DNA from: Anoplolepis gracilipes
Taxonomy: Eukaryota; Arthropoda; Insecta; Hymenoptera; Formicidae
Assembly (NCBI RefSeq): GCF_047496725.1
Contig: NC_132972.1
Coordinates: forward strand, 8,791,501-8,855,500
Direction: 5' to 3'
DNA length: 64,000 bases
Numbering within the stretch: the stretch's first letter is position 1; every line of letters starts with the position of its first letter. Position numbers and translations under genes: made by a program. Positions 13,330 through 25,000 of this stretch are shown one piece after another. The notes below the pieces were generated by a model. It made no database searches. It saw nothing but the letters and a program-made list of their open reading frames with translations, and was not told where the DNA came from.

Positions 13330-13995
13330 AAGTTCGGTCGATTGCTCGATAAGGACTAGTTAAAGTTTGGTCGATTGCACGATAAGGGCAGGTGGGATCT
13401 CGCGTCTCTTGTCTCATACATCATACACCAATGATGTCGTTATACATGCTTCATATGTGTAGTCTACTAAACATTACGGTCTCTTTTTTTTCCTACACTC
13501 TAAAGACACACATGTTTGACCTGAATAAACTCCCTACGGCAATTTATCAAAAATTTTCCGGCGACGAGAAATTGATTCTCATTTCCTAAATTGTTATAAT
13601 ATCATAATTAATCGTGTCTAAGCGAGTTCAAATTATTTTGAGATCCAAATATGCTGCGAGACAAGAATTAGGATGTCAGTTCCATTCATGATTTACGAGT
13701 GAAAATTAGAGAAAAAAACTTTTATATAAAATTTATAATTCTGTAAAAGTCTTCAAAAAGAACTAAAAGTATTTAAAAAGTATTTAAAAATAATCTTTAT
13801 TTTATATATTATTTACATTAAGGACTTATTATCATTATTGTATGTATTAAATATAAAATTTGACGTGTACAATAATTTGTTGAAATATCAATTATTTTGT
13901 AAGCACTATAATTTGCATTTTATATCTGTTTTTATGTTATAGATTAACTTAGTTCAATGCCGTCAATTCCGCTGCGCATCGATCGGTGAGTGATA
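13330..13995 (+). repeat. Diverged repeat family, copy 2 (partner at 3840-4690)
   Basis: Collinear with copy 1 through the anchors at 13335-13354, 13610-13643 and 13976-13991. This copy also carries an internal short duplication: GGTCGATTGCTCGATAAGG at about 13336-13354 and GGTCGATTGCACGATAAGGG at about 13370-13389. The last anchor contains CGGTGAGT, which resembles a splice donor. Copy 1 has CGGCGAGT at that place and similarity continues past it, so I do not call an exon. Confidence 0.75.
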
Positions 13996-14930
13996 AACTT
14001 TTATTTCACTTTGAATGGATCTGTAAAAATATATAGACCCATTGCCTTAAAATACATGTATGAATTAAAACAGAAATTTAATTTAATATGTATTTCAATC
14101 CTAAAAAAAGAACAGGAAGTATCTCGTAGTATATAAAATAAATTTCAATAAATTTATTTTATAAAGTAAATGCACACAATTATTACTTTTATAAATAATT
14201 ATATAATAGCTTTTTCTTATAATGCATCAGTTTTTGTTCTAATTTTTGCAATCCATTCCTCTAATTAAGAACTTGGGGGTATATTATATAAATAATACAG
14301 TATTAATCTCAGAATAATTCTTATACAACACTTGTATCGCACATTTTGTTTAGATCCCATTTTTAACTTTGCTTTAATGCGTAAAAAAGAAGTAAAATTA
14401 AAAATTTATAAAAAAGATTAATGTAGAAAATATTTATACAAGAAGTTCGCGCGAAAGCTATTCAAAAACTTCGCTGGATAAAAAGTAAAGAAATGGATGA
14501 TAATTGAAGCGGTATGATTAAGGAACTAATCTAAAGATGTATCGTTAAAAAGTTATGTAACTGACGTGTCTAAAGGTATACAATATATCCCTGTGCAATA
14601 GTCTCTTCTGCCAAATATTCCACTACCTTCTACGCGTATCTTTTCGAAAGAATTAGATTTGGAAATAAGTTGTACTTATTTATAGGTACGCACCCTCCTT
14701 ATTTTGTCGCTTTCTTCGGGATAAAATACACGCGCGGAAAACGAGAGATGCGCGAGTTGCGCGGCGCGAGGAGAGAAGTTGCGATATAAAATATATACTT
14801 AATCTGTATTCGGGGCGCGAACGCGCCGCCCGGTCGGGCTCTGCCTAGCCAACGGAATACAAAATTCCCGTATTCAGATGCCCCGCGACAGAAATTGACT
14901 TTATTGAGGTTTATTGATCCGCAATATTGT
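13996..14930. other. AT-rich DNA then CpG-rich island
   Basis: AT-rich to about 14690, then CpG-rich to about 15110. Frames in the CpG-rich part are open on both strands and overlap, so none is supported. Confidence 0.65.
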
Positions 14931-14947
14931 GTTCCGCCGCGCGGAAC
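14931..14947. repeat. Perfect short inverted repeat
   Basis: GTTCCGC and GCGGAAC are separated by three bases (CGC). The hairpin is compact and GC-rich, without a T-run after it. Confidence 0.8.
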
Positions 14948-15363
14948 GCCCGCGGTGTTGGTTCTTCGTACACAGGTTCGCGCCCTCGCGCGTATACACG
15001 TATCTTCTATACACGCATATTCGCGTGTGCACACGGGGTAGAGGGTTGCCTCGCACGGATGTCAACGCGTTCCCAGAGATGCAGAGATCCGATTTAACAG
15101 GGCATCGACACTTGTACTCACAATCAGTCAATGTTGAATACAAAAAGCCTAACGATAGTCAATATTTTTTTTTAAAGCATAGCTTTTTAATTAAAAAAAA
15201 AAAAGAGAATTGTCCAAGCATATATAAATTAATAAACATTGAAAGGTGCAAATAAATTATGCAAATGTTATTATGCAGATTGTTTCACATAAATATTATT
15301 ATGCATAATACATTAATCATTTGCAAATGTATTTAAGCAAGATGTGTATGCATATATTTATAT

Positions 15364-15370
<7 letters not shown>
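14948..15370. other. Non-coding stretch, nothing identified
   Basis: The end of a CpG-rich island passes into AT-rich DNA with an A-run near 15193-15204. Confidence 0.6.

Positions 15371-15394
<24 letters not shown>
15371..15394. repeat. (AT)n microsatellite
   Basis: Twelve AT dinucleotides. Confidence 0.95.
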
Positions 15395-15949
15395 TGATAT
15401 TATACAAATATTGAACGCAATTCCCCGTAGTTTACTCGATTTGGGTTTATTGGGTTTTAAAGTAAATGCGCATGTATATGCGTGTGTAAATGGAAAGAAC
15501 TCGCCTCGACGGATCTAATCGAGAAACGTGTCGTATCACGAGCATCTGTGCCTCTCGCCATGCACATTTCGATTCCCAACGTACAACGACGAGTCACATG
15601 TACTTAGAACAAATGTCTTCATGCATACTGAATCCGATAAGCAAGAGTCGCAATAGTACGTCGACCAACCGGAACAAAGTCGATTTACCTGCAAGTGGAT
15701 TATACGATGTTATCGTTTTGACGAGTATATTTAGAGGCTGTTTCGATGAAAATATTTTTCACGATATGATAACAGACAGCTGTTGTCATAATAATAATAA
15801 TAAATGACAAATGTTTGGGATCCGATTTTTGTATAAATTACAATATTAAATATATTCCTTGTACGCATTTTATAACAGTCACGTGCTGTTTCATTGAAAG
15901 TAGGTATTACTTTTCATCAACTATGATTTCTCAAAATATAAATTTATTG

Positions 15950-15951
<2 letters not shown>
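15395..15951. other. Non-coding stretch, nothing identified
   Basis: Moderate GC content to about 15700. A 105-codon frame at 15490-15807 ends in an Asn run made by an AAT microsatellite at about 15788-15804. It has no domain and no splice support. Confidence 0.6.

Positions 15952-16013
<62 letters not shown>
15952..16013 (+). repeat. (TC)n microsatellite, about 30 units
   Basis: Long CT dinucleotide run with one TTT interruption near its end. It forms a polypyrimidine tract on the plus strand. Confidence 0.98.
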
Positions 16014-16520
16014 AAATATATCAAAATAACAAAGAAAATCTTCCAAATTAGCGTCTTTCATCGAGCAATGTAAAAGACAACTCAATCTCAGCGTTTTTAT
16101 GATCGCGTTGCACGTAATCGATGACGTTTTCCTACTCTCGATAATGTACCGATTAGCCCTCATAGCACGAGGTGCATAAATCTAATTAAGCACCGTTTAT
16201 CATGACAAGGTGGTCGTCAGTTCGCCTAATACTAATTAGGTCACCCGGTATGCATCGCGAGGGTCCGAACAAAGAAGACGATCGCGCACAGAACTTCGAC
16301 GACTTCGAGAAGACCCGGTGGGTGAACAGGTTTTAGTTCTCACAAAAGAGAGCCCGCCATCCTTTCCCGTGTAATAATATCACGATGGTCAAACGTGAAT
16401 GTGTGCTGGCCTAACGACGCGTAGTTATAAGTTATAAACTGCGCGCCGAATTATCGAGATAGGCATCGAATCTTTTATCGGAATCTTTCAATAGCGACTT
16501 TCATTTTCCTTTTTTTCCTG
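16014..16520. other. Non-coding stretch, nothing identified
   Basis: Mixed-composition DNA with a CpG-rich part at about 16210-16460. No gene seen. Confidence 0.6.
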
Positions 16521-16547
16521 TTTTTTTTTTTTTTTTTTTTTTTTTTT
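16521..16547. repeat. Poly(T) run
   Basis: Twenty-seven consecutive T. Confidence 0.97.
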
Positions 16548-17151
16548 ACGATGCATCCTTTATAATAATCAATTTCGACGACGGAAATTTTAATGTTGAT
16601 TTAGTATCCCTGATGGAATGAAATGCGACAGTACTTTCACTGGCTCGGACGAGACTCGGACTAAATTTTCGCACAAAGTGAATTTCATTCGACATTATGA
16701 ATGTCGAATTATTAGCGCGGAGAGAAACGAGCACAATGTCGTGTAAATTACACAAATATTGCCGCTGAATCTCAGAGTGCAACCATGAATTTTTACGCTC
16801 CATTCGCAACGCGCTATTGTAAAGCGTAATTTCGCGTAAAATCAAAAAAGAAGCCTCTTTAAACTGCCTCATTATTAACACCCCAGCCGGCCACTTTTGC
16901 GCGATGTCAAACGCATTTAAATGAGATTCGTTTCGCAAAAATAATTCCTCCCGACAATGGAACATCGTTCGATTGATAAACAATTTCATTCCTTGTTGCC
17001 TAATCAAGCGCGATTATCGAAGTAAAAAGTTCGATGGACGGACGGGGAGGGAAGAGGGAGGTAGCATTTTCGCTAACGCGATTATATCCGGCGTTTCGCT
17101 TTCCAGCGCGGACGTGGCCGTGCGCGACATAATTTATTTCCGCGGAGGGAA
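16548..17151. other. GC-moderate non-coding DNA with an unsupported long frame
   Basis: A 153-codon frame is open on the minus strand (16546-17007). The product shows no motif I know, and no splice sites or promoter elements mark it. Overlapping frames on the plus strand are open from about 16973. Confidence 0.55.
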
Positions 17152-17382
17152 ATGTACAGTCACACTTTTTGGCGCGGCGCGATGGCTCAAGTTCCTCCCG
17201 GTAATAAGAAGAGAGTCGCTTACTGGAACGGAACCAAGTGGCGCGCACGGCACGTAATTATCCACTTCGAAAACTCGGCGCCGCGTCGCGTCAGAGCGAC
17301 GGAAGAAGCGACGGAGATGCGACTCCGGGTGCGGTACCAGGCAGTGACAAAACACGACAAATTAATGGCCGGAATGCGCTGA
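17152..17382 (+). CDS. Candidate small basic protein, unidentified
   Basis: A 76-codon frame. Translation could begin at the first ATG or at an internal ATG at 17182, which has a purine at -3 and G at +4. From that Met the product begins MAQVPPGNKKRVAYWNGTKW and continues with a mixed, mostly basic composition, including several Arg and a charged stretch around EEATEMRLRVRYQ. It has no signal peptide or membrane segment and matches no family I recognise. The case for it is protein-like composition only. Against it, the surrounding DNA is CpG-rich and at least three other frames over the same bases are open on both strands. There is no detectable promoter, intron or poly(A) signal. It may equally be a chance frame or a fragment of an exon. 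Confidence 0.17.
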   Translation: MYSHTFWRGAMAQVPPGNKKRVAYWNGTKWRARHVIIHFENSAPRRVRATEEATEMRLRVRYQAVTKHDKLMAGMR

Positions 17383-17416
17383 TGTTACACATATAGTCGA
17401 CCGTTTCGAGCTGTAA

Positions 17417-17432
17417 TACAGCGTGTCCCAGG
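17417..17432 (+). other. Possible repeat-terminus word
   Basis: TACAGCGTGTCCCAGG resembles the ACAGGGTGTCCC-type words that I recall at the ends of several insect repeats. Only the word itself is visible here. I found no second terminus, target duplication or transposase. Confidence 0.2.
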
Positions 17433-18165
17433 AGGAATTTCTGCACAGAATATCCTGTTTCTATTATTGCGCTATATCCCTTCATCCACGGTGAATGTGT
17501 TTAACAATTCAAGACAGAATTTTCGTCCACAAAAATGTCTGCAATTCTTGAATTACCAACGATTAAAAATGAGAAAGTTTACGACAACTAAATTACAAAA
17601 GAGAATGCCAATTAGTATTCTTCAAAGTTAATTTCAATTTCAATTCGCGATATTTGAAGAAAAACAAATTTTTTAAATCAAAAATTTATTAGGGTGTAAG
17701 CATAGAATAAACTTTATATATATGTATACATATATTCTGTAAAATATATAATATAAAAATAATATAAATATGATTTTTTAATTAAGTCTAATTTTATATC
17801 TAATTAATTCTTATATTATTCTATAAATAATCTAAATAAGATCTCTAAAAGAATTGCCTCTCAAAATTTACAATTAGCGACATAAGTATCGATGTCAAAA
17901 AATAATCAAGAGTCAAGATACATGGCAATGTTACGTCGACAATGCCTCAGATACTTTGATACTACATATCGTAAGTGTCCCCAGACGCACAGTCGAGTGC
18001 GTATCGTGCGTTTTTACGAGCGCTCGGCGACGTCTCGCAAGTCGTTTCAACGCGACGAGATACTTTCGCGGTTCGGTGGTTCGTCGTTCAACATCGAAGG
18101 AGGGAAAGGGTCGAATGGGCCGCGAGGATAATCCAGCGACGACGTAAAGAAGGGACTGCCAATGG
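17433..18165. other. AT-rich DNA and a CpG-rich patch
   Basis: AT-rich to about 17890, then CpG-rich at about 17980-18140. Short overlapping frames only. Confidence 0.65.
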
Positions 18166-18186
18166 AAAAAAAAAAAAAAAAAAAAA
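18166..18186. repeat. Poly(A) run
   Basis: Twenty-one consecutive A. Confidence 0.95.
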
Positions 18187-20446
18187 CGGGTCACTCATTT
18201 TTCACGGTTCTTCAACGCGCCGCACGCTCACACACACAAATCGTGTGTAATTGCAAGACCCACGTCAAGTTGGCATCCGACTGTCATCACGCGAGTGTCG
18301 TACGGCGGATTTATAGTCGTCGACCTGTCTCCGTTCGTTTTCAGGAAGAAAAATTAGAGATCTCGATGTACCCGACGAATAATACTTAGAAAAGGAACGA
18401 GACGAGTCAATAATTAACCTGCAACGTGAATGCACAGCGGAAAGAATCTTTGTCGTTTTCCAATCAATTCAGAATCATTTTTCTTTCTGAGATGACGCGT
18501 TTACTGGCTGTATAAGCTCTTAAGTCTCCATTTTTTAATCGCCTACAAATCTTCTACATTTCACATTGAAATTAATTGAAAAATTAATTGAACAATAAGA
18601 TCTTTTATCTTTGAATTATTTACTTCAAAAAGGCACTTCAGACAGTCTAATTCTTATTAGCCTCTTCATCTGTAAATCTTTATTAAAAAGCAACTGTCCA
18701 AAATTTATCAAAAAATGTATCATTAATGAAAATTGTTAAGTGCAACCACATCAAGATATTACATAAATATAATATTTATTTTCCATTTAATCGTCTCGAA
18801 TGTGTTCAGCGTAACACAAAGTTGCGAATATGCGAAATTAGGCTCCTGACGTGATGTATATTATTATCTCCTCAAAATTCGCACGGCAGAGTCCCCTTTA
18901 TCCCTGAGATAAATATAAGATTCGCACTCTCCTTCCTCTCTCCCCTTAATTCTCGAATATTTTTTTGCGATACAGCCTGGAGCTCAACTTGTTGCGCTTT
19001 ACTGGCCCGTCACCGCCCGCTGAAATTCCTATTTGTTCCGGTAGCGAGGGCGCGTGATAAAGGACGAACGGCGATACAGAGTAGAGAGAAAATAGACTGA
19101 AAAGAGGCAGAGCGCGAAAGGAAAGTAATACGCAGGAGAAAAGATATGTGAAATGGAAAAATTGCAGAGTAATCCGTAAGGATATCTCGGTAAATATAAG
19201 CTGTTTTCCCGTTTGCCATTTCAAACCGAAGTTCCTTCTCGACGATTAGGCTTGGAGGAACCATTGGAAATAAACTAAACAGAATCCAATGATTGAATAG
19301 ACAAGATTCATTTTTTAACGCGTTATTAAAAAATCATATAACGTAATATATCTTTTTCTGGGATGAGACTTGATTTCTTAAATCTAGAATATTTTCTTGA
19401 TTGGATTACCAGGTGTAGCGCAATGTTTAGACGTTTCGCTTCGATCAATCATGTAAGATGAATCATAGGGAAATATAGAATGTGATCACTTCCGTGGAAA
19501 CATTATATGCATTCAATTCACTTCGCTTCGAACGATTTAGTCGGGATGATCATCGAGATAGAGTGAACCATGTAAATTTCCCCTTTAACAAATTCGGAGA
19601 AGGATGCGAGAATTATAGAGTATGGAGCCTCAAGGGCAAATCCGGCGGCACCGGTTCGAAAGCAAAAGGAGAAATAATAAGGGCGGGGCCGTGACGGAAA
19701 GCGGAAAGAGAAACAGGAGAAGGACAGAGGACGTCGAGGGACAAATAGGAGAGGGAGGAGGAGAAGAAGGACGACGAGGACGCGAGAACCAGAACGGGCT
19801 TAGGGATGCGCGGAACAAATTGCAGGAAGGGGAATAAGGGTGGCGAACGGTAGGGATGCTTAATGATAGAGAATTGCAAGTAATGGCGGCTAACGCGGCC
19901 TATTTAACACCTCCGCCTCCGCCATCCTATCATACGAAATAACCTTCCTGTCCCCGTTAATATTTTCTTATCGTCTCCAAGACAAACACCACGTGCCTTA
20001 AAGACAAGGACGTGCGAAATGCTTTTATTAAACGCATCCGCGTTCAGTAACACTCATAGGTACTTATGCATATATATTGTTCTTAAATAGGTGACAATTA
20101 AAAATGATAATTAGAACATTTAATCTCGACTCGAGAAATAAAGAATAAAAATAAAACTGAATCATGGCTCGTATTCGCTCGTTCCTTTAGTTTGTTTACC
20201 GTACATCTATCTTTATGTGTATTAGATTCTTCCGCCATCTTAAAGCTGTTCGACCGAGCAAATTATTACGCTTCCAGGACGCAATTTCCCGCTTTAGAAT
20301 ATCGTAATAGTGTTTGTCCCTTAGACTTTACAAGCGTAAAGTCATTTTCTCATAGACATATTTTTCAACTTAATCGACGACGCTTAAACTAGTTATGGCT
20401 GATTTTTTTAAATATCCACTCACAAGATTGCCTCTATCTAGATTGT
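18187..20446. other. Alternating AT-rich and purine-rich DNA, no gene seen
   Basis: AT-rich DNA at about 18400-18900 and 19270-19470. A purine-rich stretch at about 19610-19840 gives Arg/Glu/Gly-rich frames on the plus strand and Ser/Pro/Leu-rich frames on the minus strand. Both are composition artefacts. Confidence 0.65.
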
Positions 20447-20462
20447 AAAAAAAAAAAAAAAA
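20447..20462. repeat. Poly(A) run
   Basis: Sixteen consecutive A. A second run of sixteen A lies at 21131-21146. Confidence 0.95.
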
Positions 20463-21717
20463 TAAAGATTTGCATAGAATGTTTTTATATTAATTAAATG
20501 ATTTTCCAGAAAGCTTAAAGTCGAATTAATTTTTTTTCTGTAAGATAGAATAAATAAAAATTAAAAATCACCAACATTTTGTTTGCGTTTCGAAAAAGCT
20601 TTCTCGTCTAATGTATTCGCTTCGTACGAGATAATCAAGGATAAGCCGTATAAAATCAGCTTTACGGTAGTCGTCGGACAAACGGTTAGCGCTCAAAAAA
20701 GGAACGGTAGCACTTGAAGTCGATCGGTTACTCTCGTTTATACTCTAACGAGACGGTAATGTTGCTATTACGTACAGTCGTCATTCGTAGCTTCGTTTTA
20801 CGAGCGAAACGAGTAATCGGTTTAGTCGGCCAAACGCATCGGAATAATTGAATGCAACGAGAAAGATAGCCACCTCGCGCACGATTGTTGCACAAATTCC
20901 CACGTTTGTGTTCCGTAATAATTTAATCCCGCGAATTCATCGTCGTCAAATCGTGGATTTGACGAATTTACCTTGCACTGCGCGAGCCGAATCAAAACAC
21001 CGATATCAATATTCCATCTCGGCGAGACATTCGATCGACCGTCGAAAGTCCAATTCGTCCGCGAGTTCTCAAAATTCCCACTGAATCATCATTTCTCAAT
21101 AATGACGTGACACTTTTCGCATATGATTCCAAAAAAAAAAAAAAAATCAATTGTTTGTGAATTAAAAATACATATTTTTATATTTTATTTCAAGGAGAGA
21201 AAAATATTCTCGAATAAAATCCTAAAGTCCTTATATAAGTTTCAATCACATGTTCGGTGAAATCTCGGTGAGTCAATTTAAAGTTTGGTACGAGGAAAAT
21301 TTCGCATCGAAAAATCACCGGGCAAATCGCCACGGCATGTCGCTCTTCGACAAAAATCGCTGCAAGGTTCTAAAATCGCATTAAGCGGCCGAGCTAACGA
21401 AAGCGAGCGCAAACTGGGCGCGAGAAGGGCGAGATGATGGGCAAGAAGGAAGTCGAGGGGCAAGGAGGTGGAGAAAAAAAGAGCACGAGGGAAGAAGAGG
21501 GGGAGGGAAAGGAAGGGAAAAAAGACGTCGAGGCCGGACGCACACTCGAGTCAAGCCGAAACGAGGTCCAGCCCCATGAACCTTACATAAACCAGCCTCG
21601 TCTACTCTCTTCTTTCTCCTCTCCTTCAGGCTGGTCCTCTTTATCTTCGCCCTCGCAGCCTCTCTTCTCGCCCCCGCGCGTCTTTGCACTCCCTCTCCGT
21701 GGACCGCAAGGCACGGT
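20463..21717. other. CpG-rich non-coding DNA, no gene supported
   Basis: About 20580-21080 is CpG-rich and carries related words, TAGTCGTCGGACAAACGG (about 20669-20686) and TTAGTCGGCCAAACGC (about 20822-20837). About 21420-21540 is strongly purine-rich and about 21600-21700 pyrimidine-rich, which produces long low-complexity frames on both strands. Confidence 0.6.
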
Positions 21718-21820
21718 ATTAAAGCCGCGCTCACATAAAGCGCTTTTAATTTCGTATTTCTTTCTTCGGCACGTTCTCCACAGGCGCGCCTTAACCAGTT
21801 TATAACTGGAGTCAAATGTG
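21718..21820 (+). repeat. Locally duplicated block, copy 1 (partner at 22444-22550)
   Basis: Positions 21736-21778 match 22461-22503 at 37 of 43 positions without gaps. Positions 21800-21817 match 22530-22547 at 15 of 18. The offset is 725-730 bases. Shared words include TAAAGCGCTT, AATTTCGTATTTC and TCGGCAC. In one frame the products are similar (KALLISYFFLRHVL against KALAISYFIFRHIL), but stops follow soon in both copies. A coding origin is therefore possible but not shown. Confidence 0.8.
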
Positions 21821-22443
21821 CGGCGCGTGATATAAATTATTTATTTCCGTCGAAGCGCTATCGCATAATTTTGTTGAATTAACAGTGCGCGTTACAACGC
21901 AAGAAAAAAAATAGTCGAAAGGATAATAATTATTTTTCTTTTTACTTCGATTCATCAGGCAAAATCGACCTTGTAACGCAACGTAAATTTATTTGTCAGA
22001 ATTTATTCATGTATCAAAGTTTGTCGATATATCCAACGAGAGCATCAAGATTGATGGTATATTTTTCCATTTTTCATATTTTTTGATTTTTGGAATCAAT
22101 TTGTAAAGTTGAGTCTTCCAGAGTGAAAACAAACCTTATCGTTCTTTTTTTATCATTTATTTTAATATAACAATCAATTCTTATATTAAAATGTTATTGA
22201 TTTAAAATTAAATAAAAAAATTAAGATTGTTGCATTATCAATAACAGCAAAAACATTCTCCAATTATTCATTACAAATTCACGAAGATTAAACTGACATA
22301 TAATCACAATATTTATAATCATAACTGCGTTCACTATGCAAATATATATTATTTTATGCTATACTAGTTATTACTATATTAAAAAACGTCCCTCGCTTTT
22401 TGTTCCTCGATGCTTTCTCTCATACCCGTCTATAAGATATGCC
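21821..22443. other. AT-rich spacer between duplicated blocks
   Basis: AT-rich DNA with no feature seen. Confidence 0.7.
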
Positions 22444-22550
22444 ATTAAATAACGTTCACGTAAAGCGCTTGCAATTTCGTATTTCATCTTTCGGCACATT
22501 CTCTTCCCCGAGAGACCGCATTAAGCACTTTATAGCTCGTGTCAAATATT
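22444..22550 (+). repeat. Locally duplicated block, copy 2 (partner at 21718-21820)
   Basis: Direct-orientation partner of the block 725-730 bases upstream. The two differ mainly between the conserved words, and this copy is a few bases longer. Confidence 0.8.
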
Positions 22551-24060
22551 TCTTAAGATCGGAACTTTACGGCGCGACGACCCTTTATTGTACCTTACTA
22601 ACAGCCGCAACGGTAAAAAACGCATTCATGAAGCGAATTTTGATCGGAGGCCGTAATAATTAAATCATAATTAAATAGAAATATAAGCTCAGAATATGTA
22701 TATAAAAATAAGACTAACAAAATATGAGATTAAGCTTTAAAACATACTGAATATAAACAAAAAAAAAAAAAAAAAATTATTTCTCCGAAGAAACGCGTTG
22801 AGATCACAAACGCCATCGTGTATCGTGAAGAAAAGGTTGTTCGGCAAACGGAAAGAAGCGACGAGAAAAGTCGCGACAAAACTTGTGTCACACGGGACAG
22901 AAGTGATACCTCGCATCTCTCCTTTTTTTTTCTCGCGCGGCCGCAGAGCAAAGGAAAATGCCGTTGAAAATATTCGATTTCCGCGAGAAGCCGGCGAGCT
23001 CTCGCTTCTCTGAAAGTAGGCAGACTCCTTAAAGCGTTCGGCACGTAGTAGAAAGTCGGAGCAAAACGATCCTCAACTTTGCACGTCTCTGGTAGAAGAT
23101 ATCTTTCACCCTCTGCGAGATCGCAGCGAACGATCGTCCTCATCTCATTCTTCTTTCTCCTTTCTACCGTTTTTCGCTCCTAGTCGCACGCGATCGTTCG
23201 ATTTGCAAATTGAACAATGTTCCAGCACCGGGTACCGACTTCTAAAAATCGAAAATCGAATTGACATGTGTACGCGAAGTCAAAAATTGCATTCGATATT
23301 TTATAGACGAGATAGCTTCTGAAAAAAAAACAATTTGGCGCGTTGGTCATCCGTAAATCTATGATATTTATGTCTTTTTGAAACTTGCTTTGCCGTAATT
23401 ATCGTGTCTAATATATTATTAATTGCTGTTAGTTAAAAACGTAATATAAAAAAAAAAAACAAAAAAAAAAAAAAACGAATCGTCTAAAAATCTTTAATTC
23501 TACAAAGTAAAAAAATATACAATTATTAGATATATTTCTATGATCAATAAAATATTAAATAATCAGTAAATCTAATATTGCATCAAAGAATTCGTTGGGA
23601 ACATACTTAATTAATTAATTGTATAAATATGATGATAAATATATTTAATGAATAATATAAGTCAGTTATATATCTATATTATATGTATATACAATGAATC
23701 CATAATTGAAAGCGAGCTAATTATTATAATTTCCATCTCGTCACTGTATTATAAATGTGTATCAATATGGTAAATCATGTATCTATAAATCGCTTTTTTA
23801 ATATTCTAGTTTGGAAATTAAAATGACTTTACACAATAGTACAGCTATATAACTTTATCATTACATTAATTTGCAAAACAATTAACACGTAAAATATGAA
23901 AATTTAAATATACATAAAAGTATCCGAAAGCAGAAGCAATTTCAGCTCAATAAAACAAGTTTCACATGTCGTTCCGATGCAAAGATCGAGAACCACTGTC
24001 GAAGGAACGAAGCCACAATGCCAGCCGATTGATTTACGTTGCTCGTTACGCGGTCCACTG
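22551..24060. other. Mixed-composition DNA, no gene seen
   Basis: A CpG-rich patch at about 22790-23240 lies among AT-rich sequence. Homopolymer runs include A18 at 22759-22776 and an A12-C-A15 run at 23448-23475. A TTAATTAATTAATT word at about 23609-23622 could be a homeodomain site or plain AT repeat. Confidence 0.65.
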
Positions 24061-24299
24061 CTCCGAAGAGAGAAAAATAAATTGATAGAGAAGGGTGGTG
24101 GAGAGAATGGGAGAAGAGAACGGTGGTGGAAAGAAGAGGAAGAGGAAGAGGGAGAGGGAGAAAAAGGAAAGGAACGAAAGAGAGAGTGAGAGAGAGAGAG
24201 GAGGAATGTCGGCTCGAAGAAAGAGCACTTCTCAAGGAAGAGAACGCGAAAGGGGAAGAAGGAGGGTGCATGAAGGAACGAGGAACGGACGAAAAGAGC
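24061..24299 (+). repeat. Long polypurine tract (GA-rich)
   Basis: Almost uninterrupted purine sequence of GA, GGA and AAGA units. The complementary strand is polypyrimidine and gives a false Ser/Phe/Leu-rich frame of about 160 codons. Confidence 0.85.
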
Positions 24300-24400
24300 C
24301 GCATGATGGGAAATGCAAAGTAGAATGAGGGAGTATTTGCGCGCAAAGAAAAGGAAGGCTGGCTCCTGCCTAGGGAGGTCACGCTCGTGCGTCACGTTCG
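24300..24400 (+). repeat. Locally duplicated block, copy 1 (partner at 24905-25000)
   Basis: Positions 24300-24324 match 24905-24929 at 24 of 25 positions, an offset of 605 bases. Weaker similarity extends on both sides, including GTGCGTCACGTTCG here against GCGCAGTCACGTCCG there. The core contains ATGATGG and AAATGCAAAG. The minus strand of both copies also reads similarly (LLCISHHA against LLCIFHHA), but no complete gene is visible. Confidence 0.8.
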
Positions 24401-24904
24401 CTCGACTAATCGCAACTTCTATTACTACCGCTCGCTGATTTACTTCCGATCGCCGATCCGCAACGAGCGGCAGCGGGGATTTTGGCTGAATTACCGCGAG
24501 CCCGCGGTAATAAGGCGCTGCCTTCGGATTTGATCCGTCACTGACTATCGCCGGAAGCCTCGTACGTCAAATACGATCGGATACTCTCTGTAATCTTGCC
24601 GAACGTGCTTGCCACGAAATATACTCTTTCGATACAAGCTTTTCCCGAATAACACGTCGAAAATCTATCATTGATATAGAGATAGTTGACAGAGTTTCAC
24701 ATTTTTGTTATACTATAATATTGGATGACTCTTTGCCTGACAGTAAATCACTAGACTGTCGTCATTTTGTACGGGGTAAACAAGATTGAGTTATATGCAA
24801 AAATCTTACCAGCATGAATTCGCAAGGAGTAAAGATTGCCCGAGAAGGTCCGAAGGGAAGGAGCGCATGTAAAAGGACACGGAGACCCGACGGTTCCAAA
24901 ATGG
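24401..24904. other. Spacer between duplicated blocks, CpG-rich then AT-rich
   Basis: CpG-rich to about 24640 and AT-richer afterwards. No gene seen. Confidence 0.6.
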
Positions 24905-25000
24905 CGCATGATGGAAAATGCAAAGTAGAGCGAGATATATCTTGGCGGCGAATAAGAAGATTTCTACCGAGCTTGTGCTCGCGCAGTCACGTCCGGTCCG
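24905..25000 (+). repeat. Locally duplicated block, copy 2 (partner at 24300-24400)
   Basis: Direct-orientation partner of the block 605 bases upstream. A 75-codon frame at 24814-25041 covers it, but nothing else supports translation. Confidence 0.8.

Noticed and set aside
13976..13991. Splice-donor-like CGGTGAGT at the end of a conserved anchor
   Set aside because: The partner copy has CGGCGAGT, and similarity continues past the supposed exon end in both copies.
16546..17007. 153-codon minus-strand frame with mixed composition
   Set aside because: Its composition is acceptable, but there is no motif, splice site or promoter, and a frame of this length is plausible by chance in 64 kb.
23904..24395. 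163-codon minus-strand frame with a hydrophobic look
   Set aside because: The Ser/Phe/Leu richness comes from the polypurine tract at 24.06-24.3 kb, and a second frame on the same strand is open for 146 codons.
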